From Sycobia sp. Sy_11 (taxonomy: Eukaryota > Arthropoda > Insecta > Hymenoptera > Epichrysomallidae), in assembly GCA_018907035.1 (NCBI GenBank), contig JACCIC010000021.1, positions 925,001-989,000 on the forward strand: a stretch of DNA of 64,000 bases, read 5' to 3'. This document shows positions 1-13,739 of this stretch, piece by piece. Within the stretch, counting starts at the first letter, position 1, and each line of letters opens with the position of its first letter. The notes under the pieces were generated by a model. The model made no database searches. It saw nothing but the letters and a program-made list of their open reading frames with translations, and was not told the origin of the DNA. A program made the translations under genes and the position numbers.

Positions 1-1165
1 TAAATAACTGGAAAACCTACTATTGAGCTGCTAAGGAATCTCTTCTTTTTCTTTAATTTCATTATTATCGAATTTTAAAGTTTGTTGATCATGGCTTTTT
101 CATCGCATCTGAGTGTCTTCTCATTTGTGAAACGTCACTATCCGAATATTTTTCCTAATTTTCGGCTTAAATTAAAATTAAAGGAAGAAAACTTTGAAAC
201 AGATAAGACTCAAACAATCTCCACACGTCCTAAGAACTCATGAAAACATATTTTTGTCATATTCGTAAGGTTATATTTTGCAGTTATTTTGATGTTTAAA
301 TTGTAAGCTTGTATTCGAATCGTAAATGTAAATATGTTTATTAAGAATTTTATTCTTTTATTTTTGTATTTTTCCTATTTCAAAAATCAAATTTTAATAA
401 TCAACACTTGCAGTTACCCTTTCGAACTAGAAAATGGATATAGTGATACGACCTTGGAATCAAATGACAAATCATATACCCCTATTTAGCAATCGAATAT
501 GATATAGCAATATATTTAGCAATCCGAAATGTCGGTCTTCAACAGATTAATCCATTTCGAATGTTTCAGTACTTTAGGGGCTATAAATTAAGGAAACGAA
601 CAGGCGAAAAGGCTAATATAGTCGCTTTATATGTAAGAATCATAAATGATGCTGAAAGAGAGAGAGACAGAGACAGATGGAAGAGATGGCACGATAAATA
701 GTCATGTAAATAACTAATTCTATTTAATGTACAGTATGCTGTACCGCTAGAAATTAAAATCAGTCGTAAACTATGATCTATGTGAACAAGGTATTGAAAT
801 AAAAGTAAATTAAATGCTTAAAAGTAAAAGCTTCCGTTTCATCGCATATGAAGCAGAAGAAATAAATTTGTGTAACGAATCATATTTGACGTGGCGAGAA
901 CAAAAAAGGATTTGCGAAACGCAGGGTAATTAATGCTACAAATTCCTCAATGAATGGATATGGCGTTGACTTAGCAATTTAATGAAGGATGTTGGAAACG
1001 CGAGAGGGAGGGTAGATTTCGCCTAGAGAAAGGGAGAGAATTCCAATGGTTTTCCGACGAGGTACAAATAGGATTCGCGCATTAACCGCTCGGTAATGTT
1101 TGATGGAGTTAATGGGGCTGGAATTCAAAGGAATCTTGGGGAGCTGAAATAAGCAACAGAAGAAT
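1..1165. other. AT-rich non-coding DNA
   Basis: No reading frame of note, no RNA gene and no known repeat seen. A short imperfect GA-rich stretch lies at about 655-690. Confidence 0.6.
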
Positions 1166-1174
1166 TATGCAAGC

Positions 1175-1177
<3 letters not shown>

Positions 1178-1215
<38 letters not shown>
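1178..1215. repeat. (TA)n microsatellite
   Basis: Uninterrupted TA dinucleotides, 38 bp. The Ile-Tyr open frames read across it on both strands are artefacts. Confidence 0.97.
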
Positions 1216-1219
<4 letters not shown>

Positions 1220-1866
1220 TAGCAGGAAGACAGGTATTTTCTACGACAAAGCATTCCGAACCAGCTCGGGCGGAATTTTCGAAATCGTCGCGCTTTATTA
1301 TTCGACTATCGTAACGAGTACGTCTGCTCGCCGGTCTCTCCGGTTTCAAGTGTAGACCTTCGGCAAAGGCCTGCGGGAATACGCCAGCAATGGTCGATCA
1401 CAGGATAGACGAAGTTCCGCGTTGGGTGCCTTCTCGGCACGCGAATTTTCTGGAAAAACAGATACGCGATAAAGCTGGATTAATTTTTTCTTGCTTTTCT
1501 TTTTATTTAAATAGTGTATGTGTTTGTGCGCGCGCGCGTGCGTGCATGTATGCCAGCGAAGTGGAGATCCAGCTATGTAAACCACCCCACCTTAAACGCA
1601 TCCTCTTTCTTGCTCAGTGGTCCTCTGTGCGCTTGTGTGTGTGCGTGGATGTCTGTCTCCGTGTATGCGTGTGTAGACCGGAGCTCCGCGGGCGCTTTTA
1701 CCGATCGGTACGGCGGAACTAATCCTCGTGCGCGCGAGGCGCTGGGCTGGGCAACAGCCGGGGGCATTTTCCAAGGCGGCAGACCGTGCGAGAGCTCTTT
1801 CCAATACAGAGCGCGCGAAGTCCCGAGAGCGAGCCAGGGGCTGTTGCGCGTGGGGGCCGCCACCTT

Positions 1867-1925
<59 letters not shown>

Positions 1926-2060
1926 CCCGAGGCGTCTTTACGTAGTTCGGCTCGTTGTTCGCGACAGTTTTCTTCGCGACATCGAACGGACGGTGGATTT
2001 CAACGAAGACGTGGCCGGGGGCGGGGGGTTAGATTGCTTTATTGAACAAGTAGATGTGGC
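1216..2060. other. Mixed GC-richer non-coding patch
   Basis: Contains an alternating purine-pyrimidine run (GTGTATGTGTTTGTGCGCGC) at about 1516-1550 that could adopt Z-DNA, a second GT-rich run at 1635-1675, and a G-rich run at about 2012-2030. Overlapping open frames here lack any family resemblance and change frame across the TA array, so I do not call a gene. Confidence 0.5.
1869..1922. repeat. (TA)n microsatellite
   Basis: Uninterrupted AT/TA dinucleotides, about 54 bp, inside a GC-rich context. Confidence 0.97.
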
Positions 2061-3632
2061 AGAGTTATTTTTTGTTTTAAATAAAGCATCTTGTTTATTG
2101 TTTTTTTCTCTTACACTTAGTACAGAAAAAGTTGCGACAGAGATGGGGATTAATATGATGAGCTATTTAGAAAAGGTCCGGAAAATTACAGTGGCAGCTA
2201 TTTCGATCGATCTGCGAATGTTCAATTATTTACAGCTCGAATAGAGATGAGAATGTAATTTGTCGTTTTAAACTCGTCTTAAAAATTTTACTATATCGAA
2301 GAATATTTGATTTAAAATTATTATTGAACTTACGTATTGCATTAATTGTTAATCATATTAGTATCGGACTAATGCTACATACATAAACCTTTGACATTAA
2401 CGATTTATTCTGCGTTAATAAATAGTCATATCCCTTTTAGGCGATGAAATTTATCATAAATATTTTATAAAAACGAAGATTATTTGATTATTTGAGTAAA
2501 TTGACCGGAAAGAAGAACAAATAAATGCACTTACAAAAATGTACCACAAGCCGCAGACAACGGGGTCACTTTAAAAGCGGGTCAAATATATAATAAATAA
2601 GTAGAATTAATTATATGACAGCGATAACGCATTCGAATTTGCGAGTATTCAATAACATTCCCGAAATAGTTATTAGATTATTTATGTCTATGTTATTGAC
2701 AAATGATGTTTATTCGATTTTTTTCTGATGGAAAGGTCGCCTAATATCTAGTCGCCTAATCATCCGCTGGAACACTCGGTGATAATACTTTAATACGTCA
2801 CCTAGTGATATACACAAATATCGATTACAGTGGAAAAGTTTCGAATGAAAGACGAATTATTTTTAAGAGACTAGTCCAATATGTTTTCTTTGCTCAAACA
2901 TTCAATAACTTTTTACACGCTCTTTTATCTAAATAATCAGTGAGTTTATGTTAGCTTAAAAGTTAGCCGGTATTCAAAGGGTAAAGCAAATACTACTTTG
3001 AATAAGTAAACTCCTTTTACACGTACGAGTAACTCATCGTAATGAAATATTGAAATATCAATATTAAAGTAACTTTACTGAGTCAAGTAACGATTCGCCA
3101 CTGAATGGGATTCGCTTATTCTATCAGTTTTCTTTAATTACCGCTCGATGATCTAAGGCTTATGGAATAGTTGCAGGAATAGTCGCTGTTACATGGACTG
3201 CGTCGAGTATAGGAGCTCGCTGGGGCGGGAGGTAAATACAGTCGCAGGGAGGGAGGTAAAATTTCAAGAACCACAAGCGCGAAGTAGAAATATACATACG
3301 CGGGCGCATGCACAGGGGCACATACAGAGACACGCATGCACTACAAGGGCGTTAAAGGAAAAATAAAGAGAAGGTGCCGTGAGAGGGACTCCGGTCGGGA
3401 GTATCGATTAGTGCACGTTGTCGCGGCTAAGGAGCCTTTCATCATTTTTGTCGAAGCGACAGGGGGAGATCAGAAGAGGGGTAGTTCGGCTAATGAAAAC
3501 ATCGTTTCTTGGCCCCCTCGCCTCGCGCCAGCGATATTGGTATAGCGAAGCGAGATTTCGCGAGCGGTTATTCCTGCGAGCGAAATAACCGCGATTGTAA
3601 ATTATGTAAACTAGCAATGCGATATATGTAGG

Positions 3633-3682
<50 letters not shown>

Positions 3683-6060
3683 ATAGATATAATTGATAAG
3701 ATCAATGATTATTTACAAAAGGAATTACAGAGATAACCCATTGAAGATTAATTAAATTACATTGAATTATCAACCCCATCACATGGACAAAGGACAAATT
3801 CATAATAAACCAAGTCATTAACTCAACTTGGTCTGATGTAATATATTATGCGGGTCGCTTATATCTCTTAATTGAGAAGAACAAATGGAAGCTTAGGAAA
3901 AACGAGAGACTCTATATAATATATATATATATATAGTCGCAAGCGATAAATGAGAACTGCCGTGGGTTTCCCAGGTAAAGCGCGTTCGGGATAATTTCCT
4001 CGTTAGTAATTAATTTTTTTTCTTCCCAGTCCTAGAAAATAAAAGGTAAAAGCGAAGCCATCGAGGGTTTTTGGGCGAGAGTTAAAGTGATTATAAAGGC
4101 GACCTATAATTAGGGAACAATTTCACCTGAATTTAATGCGGCAATTCTATTAAGGTAGATAAACATTTATTACCTGATTATATATATAGCAGCCATCCTC
4201 TCGAGTAACGGCCTAATTGGCATTTGGATATTTTGCGAACGATAAGCCCATTCTGGGGAAAAACAAGCGTATTGTATTTATCACGTGTGACGCGTTGCTA
4301 ATTGTTTAATGCGAGATATTAAATTTCTTTTTCTTCTTTTATTCTGACTTTACCGCAGATGTAAATGAATAATTGATACAGTGCAGACAGTATTGAAAAA
4401 GGAGTGTCTTTGCATCGGAATATGGACAATGATTTATTGGGTTATGTTTTTTTTTTGTCGACCACCTATTAAAAAAAAGAAAAAAGCTGTAAAGGCACGA
4501 AAGATTTATTAGTAATATATATTTTATACGCATCATTTTATTCAAGGATATAAAAAAAATTTAATAAAAGTTATTTTTTAGTATATCCGGGTAAATATAA
4601 TAATTAAACCAATATATCATTTCGGACTGTCATCTGTTAAAATCACGAGCTGTTGTCACGGTATAGTGTGCTTTTTGAATATTATTAAATTAGAAAAAGA
4701 TAAGACTGACGTATATTTGACAGAAATTAAGGCATATGGTGTAGGAAATCCGTCGCTTTCATAATTTGGACAGTGTCGATTATATTGACCAGAAATTACA
4801 TATTAGTAAACGCCCTCCGACCGAAATTCTCTTTATCCAGAATAAAACTAATGCAAATAGATTATTTTGGCGTAATTGTAATTTAAGAAAAGAATTGAAG
4901 GCGTTTATTAATCACATCATTTTCATTGGTTCGTCAACGGGCTTAAATTTCACCGTTCCCCGTTTACAAGGAGATGTTATTAAACATGTAGAGAATTGGG
5001 ACCCTAGTCTCTCGCCTCATTTCAAAGCTATTGTACTTCTTTAGCTTCAATTATGTAGTAGATGCTGAAAGATCGATCGCACTTAATTATACATCAGTAA
5101 ATGTAAGTTTATTCGAACTTATTGCTGGAAATATTATTGTTTCTGTAAATTCGAAGGACCAAGAGTAGCGATTGTCATTAAAAAAAAATGCTCCTGCTCC
5201 ACGATACAGCCCATTGAGTTAAGCAAAAATGTACTCCAATAGAAATTGAACAAGTACGAGGTCGTGAGCATGGTAACCGATCAGATTTTCGAAATATACA
5301 AGGGCTTTTGTAGTTTTGTAGTTAAAATCTTCGTGCACATCTAATTCGTTCTTCGTGACGGTGAATATTATAAATTGTCGCTTGTCAATTTTCAGTTAAA
5401 AAATTATAGTCTTTTCCAATTCTAATGTGTCTCTTATGGATAATCATTAATGTACAACTATTAACGTTCTAGAATTTTCGTTTAAGCCCGACGCGAAATA
5501 CCTTTTTGCATTCCAAAAGTTTGATTATAAATAACCCAGATAATAAAATAATAAATGTAACATATTAGCAGTAATATGCTAATTATGTTGATTTATTATA
5601 TTTTACGACATATACTTTTGTTGCAGGATTTATTATTTTAGATAGTTTCTCATGTACCTATTGAATATAGTACATTAAAAATCAATACTGCATCATTGAA
5701 AAAAGACAATAAAAAAAGGTTAGAGCCATTCTTTCAACTAAAGAATTATTAAAAATAATAATGAAAGGAGTGAAAATCCATATTTGCAGCATATGCGCAA
5801 TATGAAACAAACGTTATATTGTTATAGATTCCTGTTCGAATATCATTGAACAAATGTCAATATTTATTGGAAATTTCGTGGGAAAACTTACCATAGTCAC
5901 CATAGGCTATTACTCGCGATGGTATTTTTTTCGTTTTTTTTTTTGAAATTAAAGAAACGGTATCGCGTAAAGCGAACACGCTTTATTGGAAACGAAACTT
6001 CCGATTTCTAGGCGAGCTTGAGAATTTGAAATACGCTACAATATACGTGACGAGTTTTGA
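2060..6060. other. AT-rich non-coding DNA with short TA arrays
   Basis: Stop-dense in all frames. A GC-richer pocket lies at about 3180-3560. A (TA)n array sits at 3637-3679 and shorter ones at about 3913-3935 and 4181-4188. An open frame at 4766-5044 lacks an ATG and matches nothing I recognise. I see no gene, tRNA or transposon. Confidence 0.55.
3637..3679. repeat. (TA)n microsatellite
   Basis: About 43 bp of uninterrupted TA. Confidence 0.97.
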
Positions 6061-6075
6061 ATTGTGTCGGCTACG

Positions 6076-6078
<3 letters not shown>

Positions 6079-6136
<58 letters not shown>
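6079..6136. repeat. (TA)n microsatellite
   Basis: About 58 bp of uninterrupted TA, one of the longest TA arrays here. It lies at the left edge of a CpG-rich patch. Confidence 0.97.
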
Positions 6137-6138
<2 letters not shown>

Positions 6139-6139
6139 G

Positions 6140-7350
6140 TATACGTGTATACACAATACGTTGTCGAGTCAACAGGATCAATATCCCCGATCGCGGCGGT
6201 ATTTATACGTTTCGGTCGCCCGTGCCCTCGAATCTCGCGTAATTTATATCTACCCGATGCCAAAAATGGACGCGTGCCGCGTGAGGGGGGAGGGGATGAG
6301 GAGCCCCCCCCCCGCCCGACGAAACGGATCGCGCGAAAAATTTAAAAAAAAACCGATGTCTTTTCGAACGTCCCCTATAGTCCCTATTTGTATATATACT
6401 ATAGCCGATAACGAGTGCGTTCTTTTACAAACACCAGTACTACATAATAATCGCCTTCAGTCTCGTCCAGTCTACAAAAGTCTGTTTTTTTTCTTTTGTT
6501 CCCGATCGGCCGCGCGACGATCTATACGCAAACGTCGCTCTGTCGCTCGCGAAAGCAAAAAAAATTGACACACGTGCGTATACAAATTCGCACTTCCATC
6601 GCGTGCGCGATTCGCGTTTGCCGAGCCGCCGCCGCAACGGAGGTAGAGTCGTTACTCCGCGACAGTTCGAAAACTTCGGGCGAGAGGAATGCAAATGCAA
6701 GGGAGGGTGAGGGAATCGGTGGGAAAGCAGTTGACTGGGTCGCGCGTGCGCTCGACTTATTCGCAATATTCGCATAAACAGATAAGTATGACATATACGC
6801 ACCAGCCCTTGCGCGCGTACAACGAGCGCGGCGACGAGCCCGCCGCGGTAATATTTGACGTATATCCGGGACGGGTGGCGGCGGGTCGAAAGGTCGGCCT
6901 GGCGAGACGGGGCGGGAGGGGGAGGACGGAGGCGCGCGCCCCCGGGGCCGCATACTCGTTCGCCATATTTCTGTTGACTTTCGCGAGCGGCGCTTTAGTT
7001 TTGTCGCGGACGGGGGCCGCTTGGAAGCCTTCCAGACTTTCCTCGAGGAAACCCGGCCGCGCCTTTAATATATATTCCGGGTGGCGCCCTCTCCTCCGCC
7101 CTCCTACCAAGCCGCGACCGAGCGAGCGAGAAAATATTTTAGCGGCCGACGGCTCGGGTGCGCGCCCGCGCGCGAGTAAAGCAAAGCCGCCGCCTCAACC
7201 CGGAGCGCTTTTGTAATGCAGCGGCGGAGGCGCTCGGGGTCCAATCTCATTATATCTCGGGGCGATTATTTATATTTCTCGAAGACAGGGCGCGCCACGC
7301 GTTCTTATCGACTCCGGGCCGGCGCGACGAAACGCCGGAGAATCGCTAAA
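6140..7350. other. GC/CpG-rich patch
   Basis: Much GC-richer than its flanks, with frequent CG dinucleotides (many CGCG and GCGC words, densest at 6600-7240). Poly-C and poly-A runs occur at about 6305-6350. Long open frames on both strands overlap one another, which is expected where stops are rare and is not evidence of a gene. Such a patch could be a promoter or regulatory region, but nothing in the sequence decides this. Confidence 0.5.
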
Positions 7351-8451
7351 TCCAGCGTATTTTTTACACCGACTGTGTAGCAGCGATGTCGACATTTTTT
7401 TTTTTTTTTTTAGAGTACGTCTTTTTACGACCTTATTCACCTTATTCAACATTCTTATCTATATCTTGCTAGATGTGGAATTTGCCGTCTCGTTTTCATA
7501 TTTTATCTGGATTTTGGAAAATCGCTTTCTAGCACCGTGGGACATAATTTTTTTAGCGCTACTATTACTAAAGTAGTTAACATTTCACTTTGTGTGGACA
7601 GATTTTTGTGACTTACTTAAACAGCCAAACTTGACATCCAATCAATTGTAATAAACTGAAAATTGTGAGTTTCAATAGAAATGAAAAATTCCCATAGATT
7701 TGAATACGCAAGTTTGATGGTATGTATGTTGAAATTCAGCATGATCGTATTTAATAGACGTCGGATTAGAAATTTTTGCTTTAATTAAATAATAATTTTT
7801 CGCTCGAAAAAATTTATTTAATGTTTTTTTTAACTACGATTCCGGAATACCCAATAAAAAATATTTTTAACATGAAATTCTCTGGATTTTATTAAATAAA
7901 CTAATATATTTTTTTTAGTGTGTATTTTTCCAAAAATTTATAATTATCTTTAGAACCCATTTGTTGGAAAATAAAATTCATCGAAAAATATCACAAATCT
8001 GAACAGGCCTTAAGGTGTAAATACTAGAATTTTAAAAAATTCATAAATACATCAAGTTCATACGGCTGAAATAATTTGTATAAATCTGGAATCCTAAAAT
8101 CCTAGATCTATATCTTTCAATATATATTTATCAATTTGAAATAGGGCCATTAAAGTTCTTTCTTTCCATAGTTATTCTAAAGTCTCTGAGTCTTACAGTA
8201 CTAGTAGAATTTAATTATTCTACTTTATAGATTAACACCACTCGACATTTTTTACATTCCCTTTTACGGCTTTCCCGTTGTAATTGCCGAACATCCATAT
8301 ATATATATATATACATGCATCATGGTGGCTCGCGCATTCGTGTTTCTTAGTCCGAGAGAGGAAGAAAGTCTGTAAAAGTAAAAGAAAGTAAAGGAAAATG
8401 AATCGACAGTACCGCAGCAGTATTTCGAGACGCGGCGAAACAACTGGCCAA

Positions 8452-8478
<27 letters not shown>
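8452..8478. repeat. (CA)n microsatellite
   Basis: Pure CA dinucleotides followed by an imperfect TATACACACGTACA tail. Confidence 0.95.
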
Positions 8479-8487
<9 letters not shown>

Positions 8488-9152
8488 GTACAAACGCACA
8501 TGTATGAACGAGGGAAGCAATTGTCGCGGTTTTGCAGAGCGAGCCGCGTGCTAACCGCCGCGCGAATTCGAAAGCGCAGTTTCCCGTCGAGTTCGCGCCA
8601 CAAAACCGGGTTTCATGTGGTTGCTGCACATAACTGCCATAAAGAGGGGACGAGAAAGGGTGGCGGGGAGAGGGATATAGAGAGAGACAGAGAGAAAGTA
8701 CGAGCGAGAAAGAGACAAAGAGAGCCGAATGTTATATCAATGCCATCGGGTCACATAAAAGCTCCCCTATTGCTTTATGGTTCATCTATTGCGAATTACG
8801 TTATTTGCCTTCTCGGGTCTCTCGTCCACTGGCACAAGCCATGGAAACAATTTTTTTTTTACTTCATCCCAGCGCTTTTCTCTGTTTCATTTAGTCGATA
8901 GTATATTTCAGCGTCGAATTGCGGGTCGATTCGCTGCCAGCCTGTATTGGCGGTATCTCTTCTTTTTTTTTTATTATTTAGATATACATATTAGGAGCGC
9001 CTGTACTGTAAGATTAAACCAGCGTGGTTATTTAGATTAATTAAAGACGAACTTTTGTCTCGATTTAAAAGAAACGTATCGGATTCAACGAATTATTATA
9101 CAGGCAGCAAAATTACTTGTTCAAACGGAGCTGTTCATAACTAGAAGCGTAT

Positions 9153-9159
<7 letters not shown>

Positions 9160-9196
<37 letters not shown>
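9160..9196. repeat. (TA)n microsatellite
   Basis: About 37 bp of uninterrupted TA. Confidence 0.97.
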
Positions 9197-9199
<3 letters not shown>

Positions 9200-10099
9200 T
9201 TTTTATCAGTTTTACACTCAAATTTATTTTATTCAATATTCCAGCGCGAGTGTCCCAGTTACATTAAATTTCAATAAAAGTCTCCATTAAATTGTCAAAT
9301 AATTGAATGAAACAAAAAAAAAAACAAATAATAAAATCCATCTCTGCCTGCACCTGCTCATTCAAATTTTCCTTCAATACTAGATATACCCGTGTCACCT
9401 GGCGGAATAACGAACCTGTTATTCGTACAAATTAGTTTCACGTTCTGGCAAAATTGAACAATTGATTTTCAAATGAATGGCCCGAGCGTCGAAATTTAAG
9501 TATAAAACTCTATTCATAACGTCTACTGTATAACCAAAGAATTATTCATCACTGAGTCAATTATTTGAAAAAAAATATGTAAGCGTAATGGAGAAGTGAA
9601 AATACGATTCATTTATTTAACTTAATATTAAAATGTTTTTTAATTTACTTACTGCTTCATAGAAGATATAAATATACGACGGCGAGATAAAAATATGGCG
9701 CTTTGTGATGTTCTTCTTTTTTTTCTTTTTATAAAGTTGAAACAATTGTTAGAATGCCAAATATACAGTTTTAATAAATCTAAATTAGGTATACATCGAT
9801 CCAGAGTGACTTTCTCTTAATACGAAATAAGTGCGTTAATATACCGCTGTATATTCGAACAACCCGGCGAAAAAGGCAATAAAGGCATTTTTTAATTTTT
9901 CAAATTCCTGCCGCGACGGCATTCGCGATCTAGTCCCGTGCAAATATCGCGACCGTGTTACATCTGTAAATTGAGTGGGCTTTCCATAAGCGCCGACAGC
10001 TGCTCTTTTGACGAATTGCTGCAGCGACTGCCTCGTGTTTCATAACACGAAAAAAAAAAAGAATAAATAAATAACAGAAGTAAAAAAAAAACGAAAAAA

Positions 10100-10987
10100 T
10101 AAACAATTGAAACCTAAAATTGCCAGGGGATCGCGCACTGTAACGGACGGAAATAAAACGGAAACGGCAACAAATATTCCGGCGATATCGTACTACAGCC
10201 CGCCGAAAAGCCAGAGCACAACGGTATGAAAATTCGACCGCGAGTGCTTCCTTCTCCCATCCCCCCCTCTCTCTCTCTCTCTGTCCGTTTTTTTCGCAAC
10301 ACAGCCTATATCTTTAATTAACTTCCCCTTTTCTCTACGCACACATCATCTATGCGCGATGATACGGCTATACGGGCATCGAGTGCCGTGTCGAAGCGAG
10401 AAAAAAAAATGCGCGCACAAAAAACCGCGCGTAGTCCTCGAGAGAAAGAGAGCAAAAATAGGGTGGGGGCGTGCTTGGGGTCAAAGAAGCGGGGGAGGCG
10501 AGAAGGTGCACGCGCGGCAAATGGAAGTGCGCGGGGCGAAAAAAAGAGCGAACAGCGGAGTATAGGACGCGGAGCAGGGGTGCATGGGAGAGAGAGCCGG
10601 AGTGAGAGAGAGGGAGAGAGAGGGAGGGAGAGAGAGAGTGAGAGTGAGAGGGAGAACGAGTGCATTATGCACCGGGCCGTTGCACGCGATGACCGCGCGC
10701 GCGCCGTTGTGTACAAAGAAATTTCTAGCTTCCCTGCAGCTCTGTATTTTTTTCCGCTTTCTGGTTTTTTCTTCCCCCTTGCAGCGGAGTCAAATAAGCG
10801 AGTATAAGAGAGAGGGAGAGAGAGAGACAATGGGAGAGAAAGCAGAGAGGAAAGAGGGAGCTCCGCATGCTACATCGATTACCAAAGCGCGGCGCTCGCG
10901 CTCGCAAGCTCAAGCAAGCGTACGGCGGCAGAGAGCCCCTTTCTTTCTCCCCGTCACCGTGCGAGCAATCGCACGCGTATCTATATA

Positions 10988-11044
<57 letters not shown>

Positions 11045-11430
11045 GCACAAACATTGTGTGACGCCTCTCAGCCTCCCGAGCTTGCTCGCTCTGCGCTTTA
11101 GCGCCTCCTTTTTCCGCACTTCCCTTTATTTTCACGACATCCGCGCGATCTATACCGCGACCGGGTTAGAAAATTCATGAGACTTTCCAGCCTCATGTCT
11201 CCCGACTGGCTCCGCACTCTCTTTCACTTAGATTCTCTCGCGAATTTTTCAGCGCGGGCATACTTAAAATTGGATGAGCACGCCGCGGGCGCGGGAGCAC
11301 AATATATATATAGTAATGGAACTTTTTTGGACAATTTCGTCGCCGTGATCGATTTTTATTCACCGCAATTTTAACGCAATTTTTCGGGCAATTAATTTTT
11401 CGGAGGCGAGGAGTCGGTGAGCGAGAGGGA
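10100..11430. other. GC-rich, purine-skewed patch
   Basis: A CpG-rich patch. The plus strand from about 10380 to 10860 is strongly purine-biased, with GAGA-type words and G-runs (10461-10495). A (CT)n run lies at 10267-10282 and an imperfect (GA)n at 10588-10655. The overlapping open frames of 130-170 codons are low-complexity and on both strands, so they are not called as genes. Confidence 0.5.
10982..11041. repeat. (TA)n microsatellite with one interruption
   Basis: TA array of about 60 bp with a single G at 10993. Confidence 0.97.
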
Positions 11431-12770
11431 GCTGGTCTTCTCTTTTTTTTTTTATGAAAAATGCACTCTTTAGTGGATTGCCACTTTGAACATTTATTAA
11501 CAGAGTGGTAATAAGCTTTTAAAAAAGTGGAAATTAGTTTTTGATCTAGCTCGAGCTGAGTGACTTACAAAAAGAAAAAAAAATTGATTGGTGATTTAGA
11601 GCGATTCCTTCTAGGCACTATCGCATTTCGAATTTTTCAGGATGAAAAGATTTATCGTATTAAAGTAAAAATTATTTATTATAGTGCATCGATATTATTG
11701 TTACAGTTTCGAAAATCCGGATTTTTATTGCCCGTATAAATTATAATGATAAATTACAAGTGAAATAGGAGTATTTTGTCGAGCGGTATTGTAACAATAA
11801 TTATTTAGATACACTTGGTCTTTTCTATTTGTCGTCATCTTCTGTACTTTGAATTTCTCTTTTATCCGTTCTTGAGAATCCCTCTTGTGAGCATTATAAT
11901 GATAAGTTTTTGAAAAATTCGAGGTAAGGTTAATTTGAAGTTGAATAATCGAGTACAGAGCTGGTTGTACTTAGATCAAACTTCGACGATGACTTAGAAG
12001 AAAGTAAATCTGTCTCTTTATCACCTGGGTTAATAAAGCCCTTGTTGAAAATCATTGCTTGTGAATTTTTCACTCAAAAACTTGAAAAGTGAATGAACGC
12101 CGGAGAGGAAAATCGATCATAGTAGCTGATTATAATTTAATATTCACAGTTCGTTATGTCGTATATCTAGAGTTATGGAATTTTATTCTTTGAGAAGCAA
12201 CTTGGTTACACGTGTAAATAGAACATTAAAAATTCTAAATATTTTTATGTGTAAACAGAAAATAACGCAAGCTTTCAGTCTCAAACACTATTTTATTTTT
12301 ATTATATTGCTAAACGAAAACGAATTGCACATAATGTGACAAAATACACCAATATTCCATAATAGAGGCAATAAATCTTACCAATGTACCTATTCAGGTT
12401 TGCTTGAAATTATATAAATTCATAAAATACTATATGATATAAGGGCAAATAAAATAAAAATACAATGAAGCAACTAAAACGTAAAATACATTTGCTTGAT
12501 CTGAGCATAACTTAATCGTATACAGAACGACTTTTTTAATTCATCATTTGAGCTTAAAATATTCAAACAGGATAGATAATTTTATTTAATTTTACTTATT
12601 CCACCAAAGTAAATAAAGAAATATGTACACATAGGTAACAGCACTTTTGAGAATGTCGACGAGACATTTAAGGAAGCAGTTTCAAAAATCAGAAGCAAGA
12701 TAAAAGCCTTTACGGTACAGGGATGGCACAAGTGGCTGTACTTGAAGCAACGAAAATCCGTCATATTATT
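11430..12770. other. AT-rich non-coding DNA
   Basis: Stop-dense, with no gene, RNA or repeat family recognised. Confidence 0.55.
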
Positions 12771-13128
12771 GTCGTGACCCACCGGCCGAAAGAGCCCCCC
12801 CCCTTCCACCACCCCCTACCCTTTCTCTCTCTTACAGCTCGATAAAAGCCCTCGATGCAGTTGACGTCTTTATCGCGCGCGCGAGGGTTCACAGGCCACT
12901 CGACCACTGCCCCCCCACTCACCCTCAACCCCTCCTCGTATAACTTTCCACGTTGTAACAGTGGCTCGACCTCCACCGCGTCTCTACTACCCTCCAGCGT
13001 ACACCTCCGCTCCCCTATCCTTTTTTTTTCTAACCGACGTATATACAGGTCGGAAGGCAGGAGTACATACACAGTCGCTGATGTTGCGGTGGGGGACGCG
13101 GGCGCGCGCGAGTTACTCAGCTATAAAA

Positions 13129-13130
<2 letters not shown>
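12770..13130. other. C-rich non-coding patch
   Basis: C-runs on the plus strand (12795-12803, 12910-12916, 12929-12932) and pyrimidine bias. It ends at a (TA)n array. No gene seen. Confidence 0.5.

Positions 13131-13131
<1 letters not shown>

Positions 13132-13173
<42 letters not shown>
13132..13173. repeat. (TA)n microsatellite
   Basis: About 42 bp of uninterrupted TA. Confidence 0.97.
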
Positions 13174-13175
<2 letters not shown>

Positions 13176-13376
13176 ACATAAAGCGGAGGAAAAGTGTTTT
13201 CCGGAAAGGCAGCAACAACTTATATACGCTAACCTCTTTTGGTATTTCACGAAAGTTTTTAGCTCTGGTGCGAGGGAAACGGACTTTTTTAAGTCGCGGC
13301 AAGCCAGCCCCCGCCGTGCGAGAGGAATTCTGGAAATTATCTCGTTATTTATATCTTCTTCGTAGACATATAAACA

Positions 13377-13378
<2 letters not shown>

Positions 13379-13461
<83 letters not shown>
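13379..13461. repeat. Compound (CA)n-(TA)n microsatellite
   Basis: CA dinucleotides at 13379-13424, then a GA and TA dinucleotides at 13426-13461. It is the reverse-complement arrangement of the (TA)n(TG)n compound arrays elsewhere in the window. Confidence 0.96.
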
Positions 13462-13464
<3 letters not shown>

Positions 13465-13687
13465 GTATGTATATATCTATGTTGTGTACATGTTTGTATG
13501 TATATGCAAGTGTATAGTATACAACCGCGAAGAAGTAAAGAAAAGGAATGAATTTGTACGCTTTAAATCCCTGGTGTTTTCTTTACAGCCCTCTTTCTCT
13601 GTTGTTCTGCGGCATTTTTCAGCCAAATCACTGTAAAATCAGAATAAATACCCGTGGGAGAAGAATGAGAGATATAGAGATAGGAAT

Positions 13688-13692
<5 letters not shown>

Positions 13693-13734
<42 letters not shown>
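13693..13734. repeat. (GA)n microsatellite
   Basis: About 42 bp of pure GA on the plus strand. Confidence 0.97.

Positions 13735-13739
<5 letters not shown>

Larger units (their letters stand above)
7350..10100. other. AT-rich non-coding DNA
   Basis: Stop-dense and without recognisable genes. Holds a 17-18 nt poly-T at about 7395, a short TA array (8297-8313), a (CA)n array (8452-8478) followed by a GA-rich stretch (8645-8720), and a (TA)n array at 9160-9196. Confidence 0.55.

Noticed and set aside
4766..5044. 92-codon frame in AT-rich DNA
   Set aside because: Opens with TTG and has no in-frame ATG near its start; no family recognised.
10318..10830. 170-codon minus-strand frame rich in Leu-Ser
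   Set aside because: Product of the GA-rich plus strand; an opposing 151-codon frame covers the same DNA.
13379..13424. Regular repeats considered as CRISPR or telomeric DNA
   Set aside because: All regular repeats are di-, tri- or tetranucleotide microsatellites; no spacer-separated repeats and no TTAGG arrays were seen.
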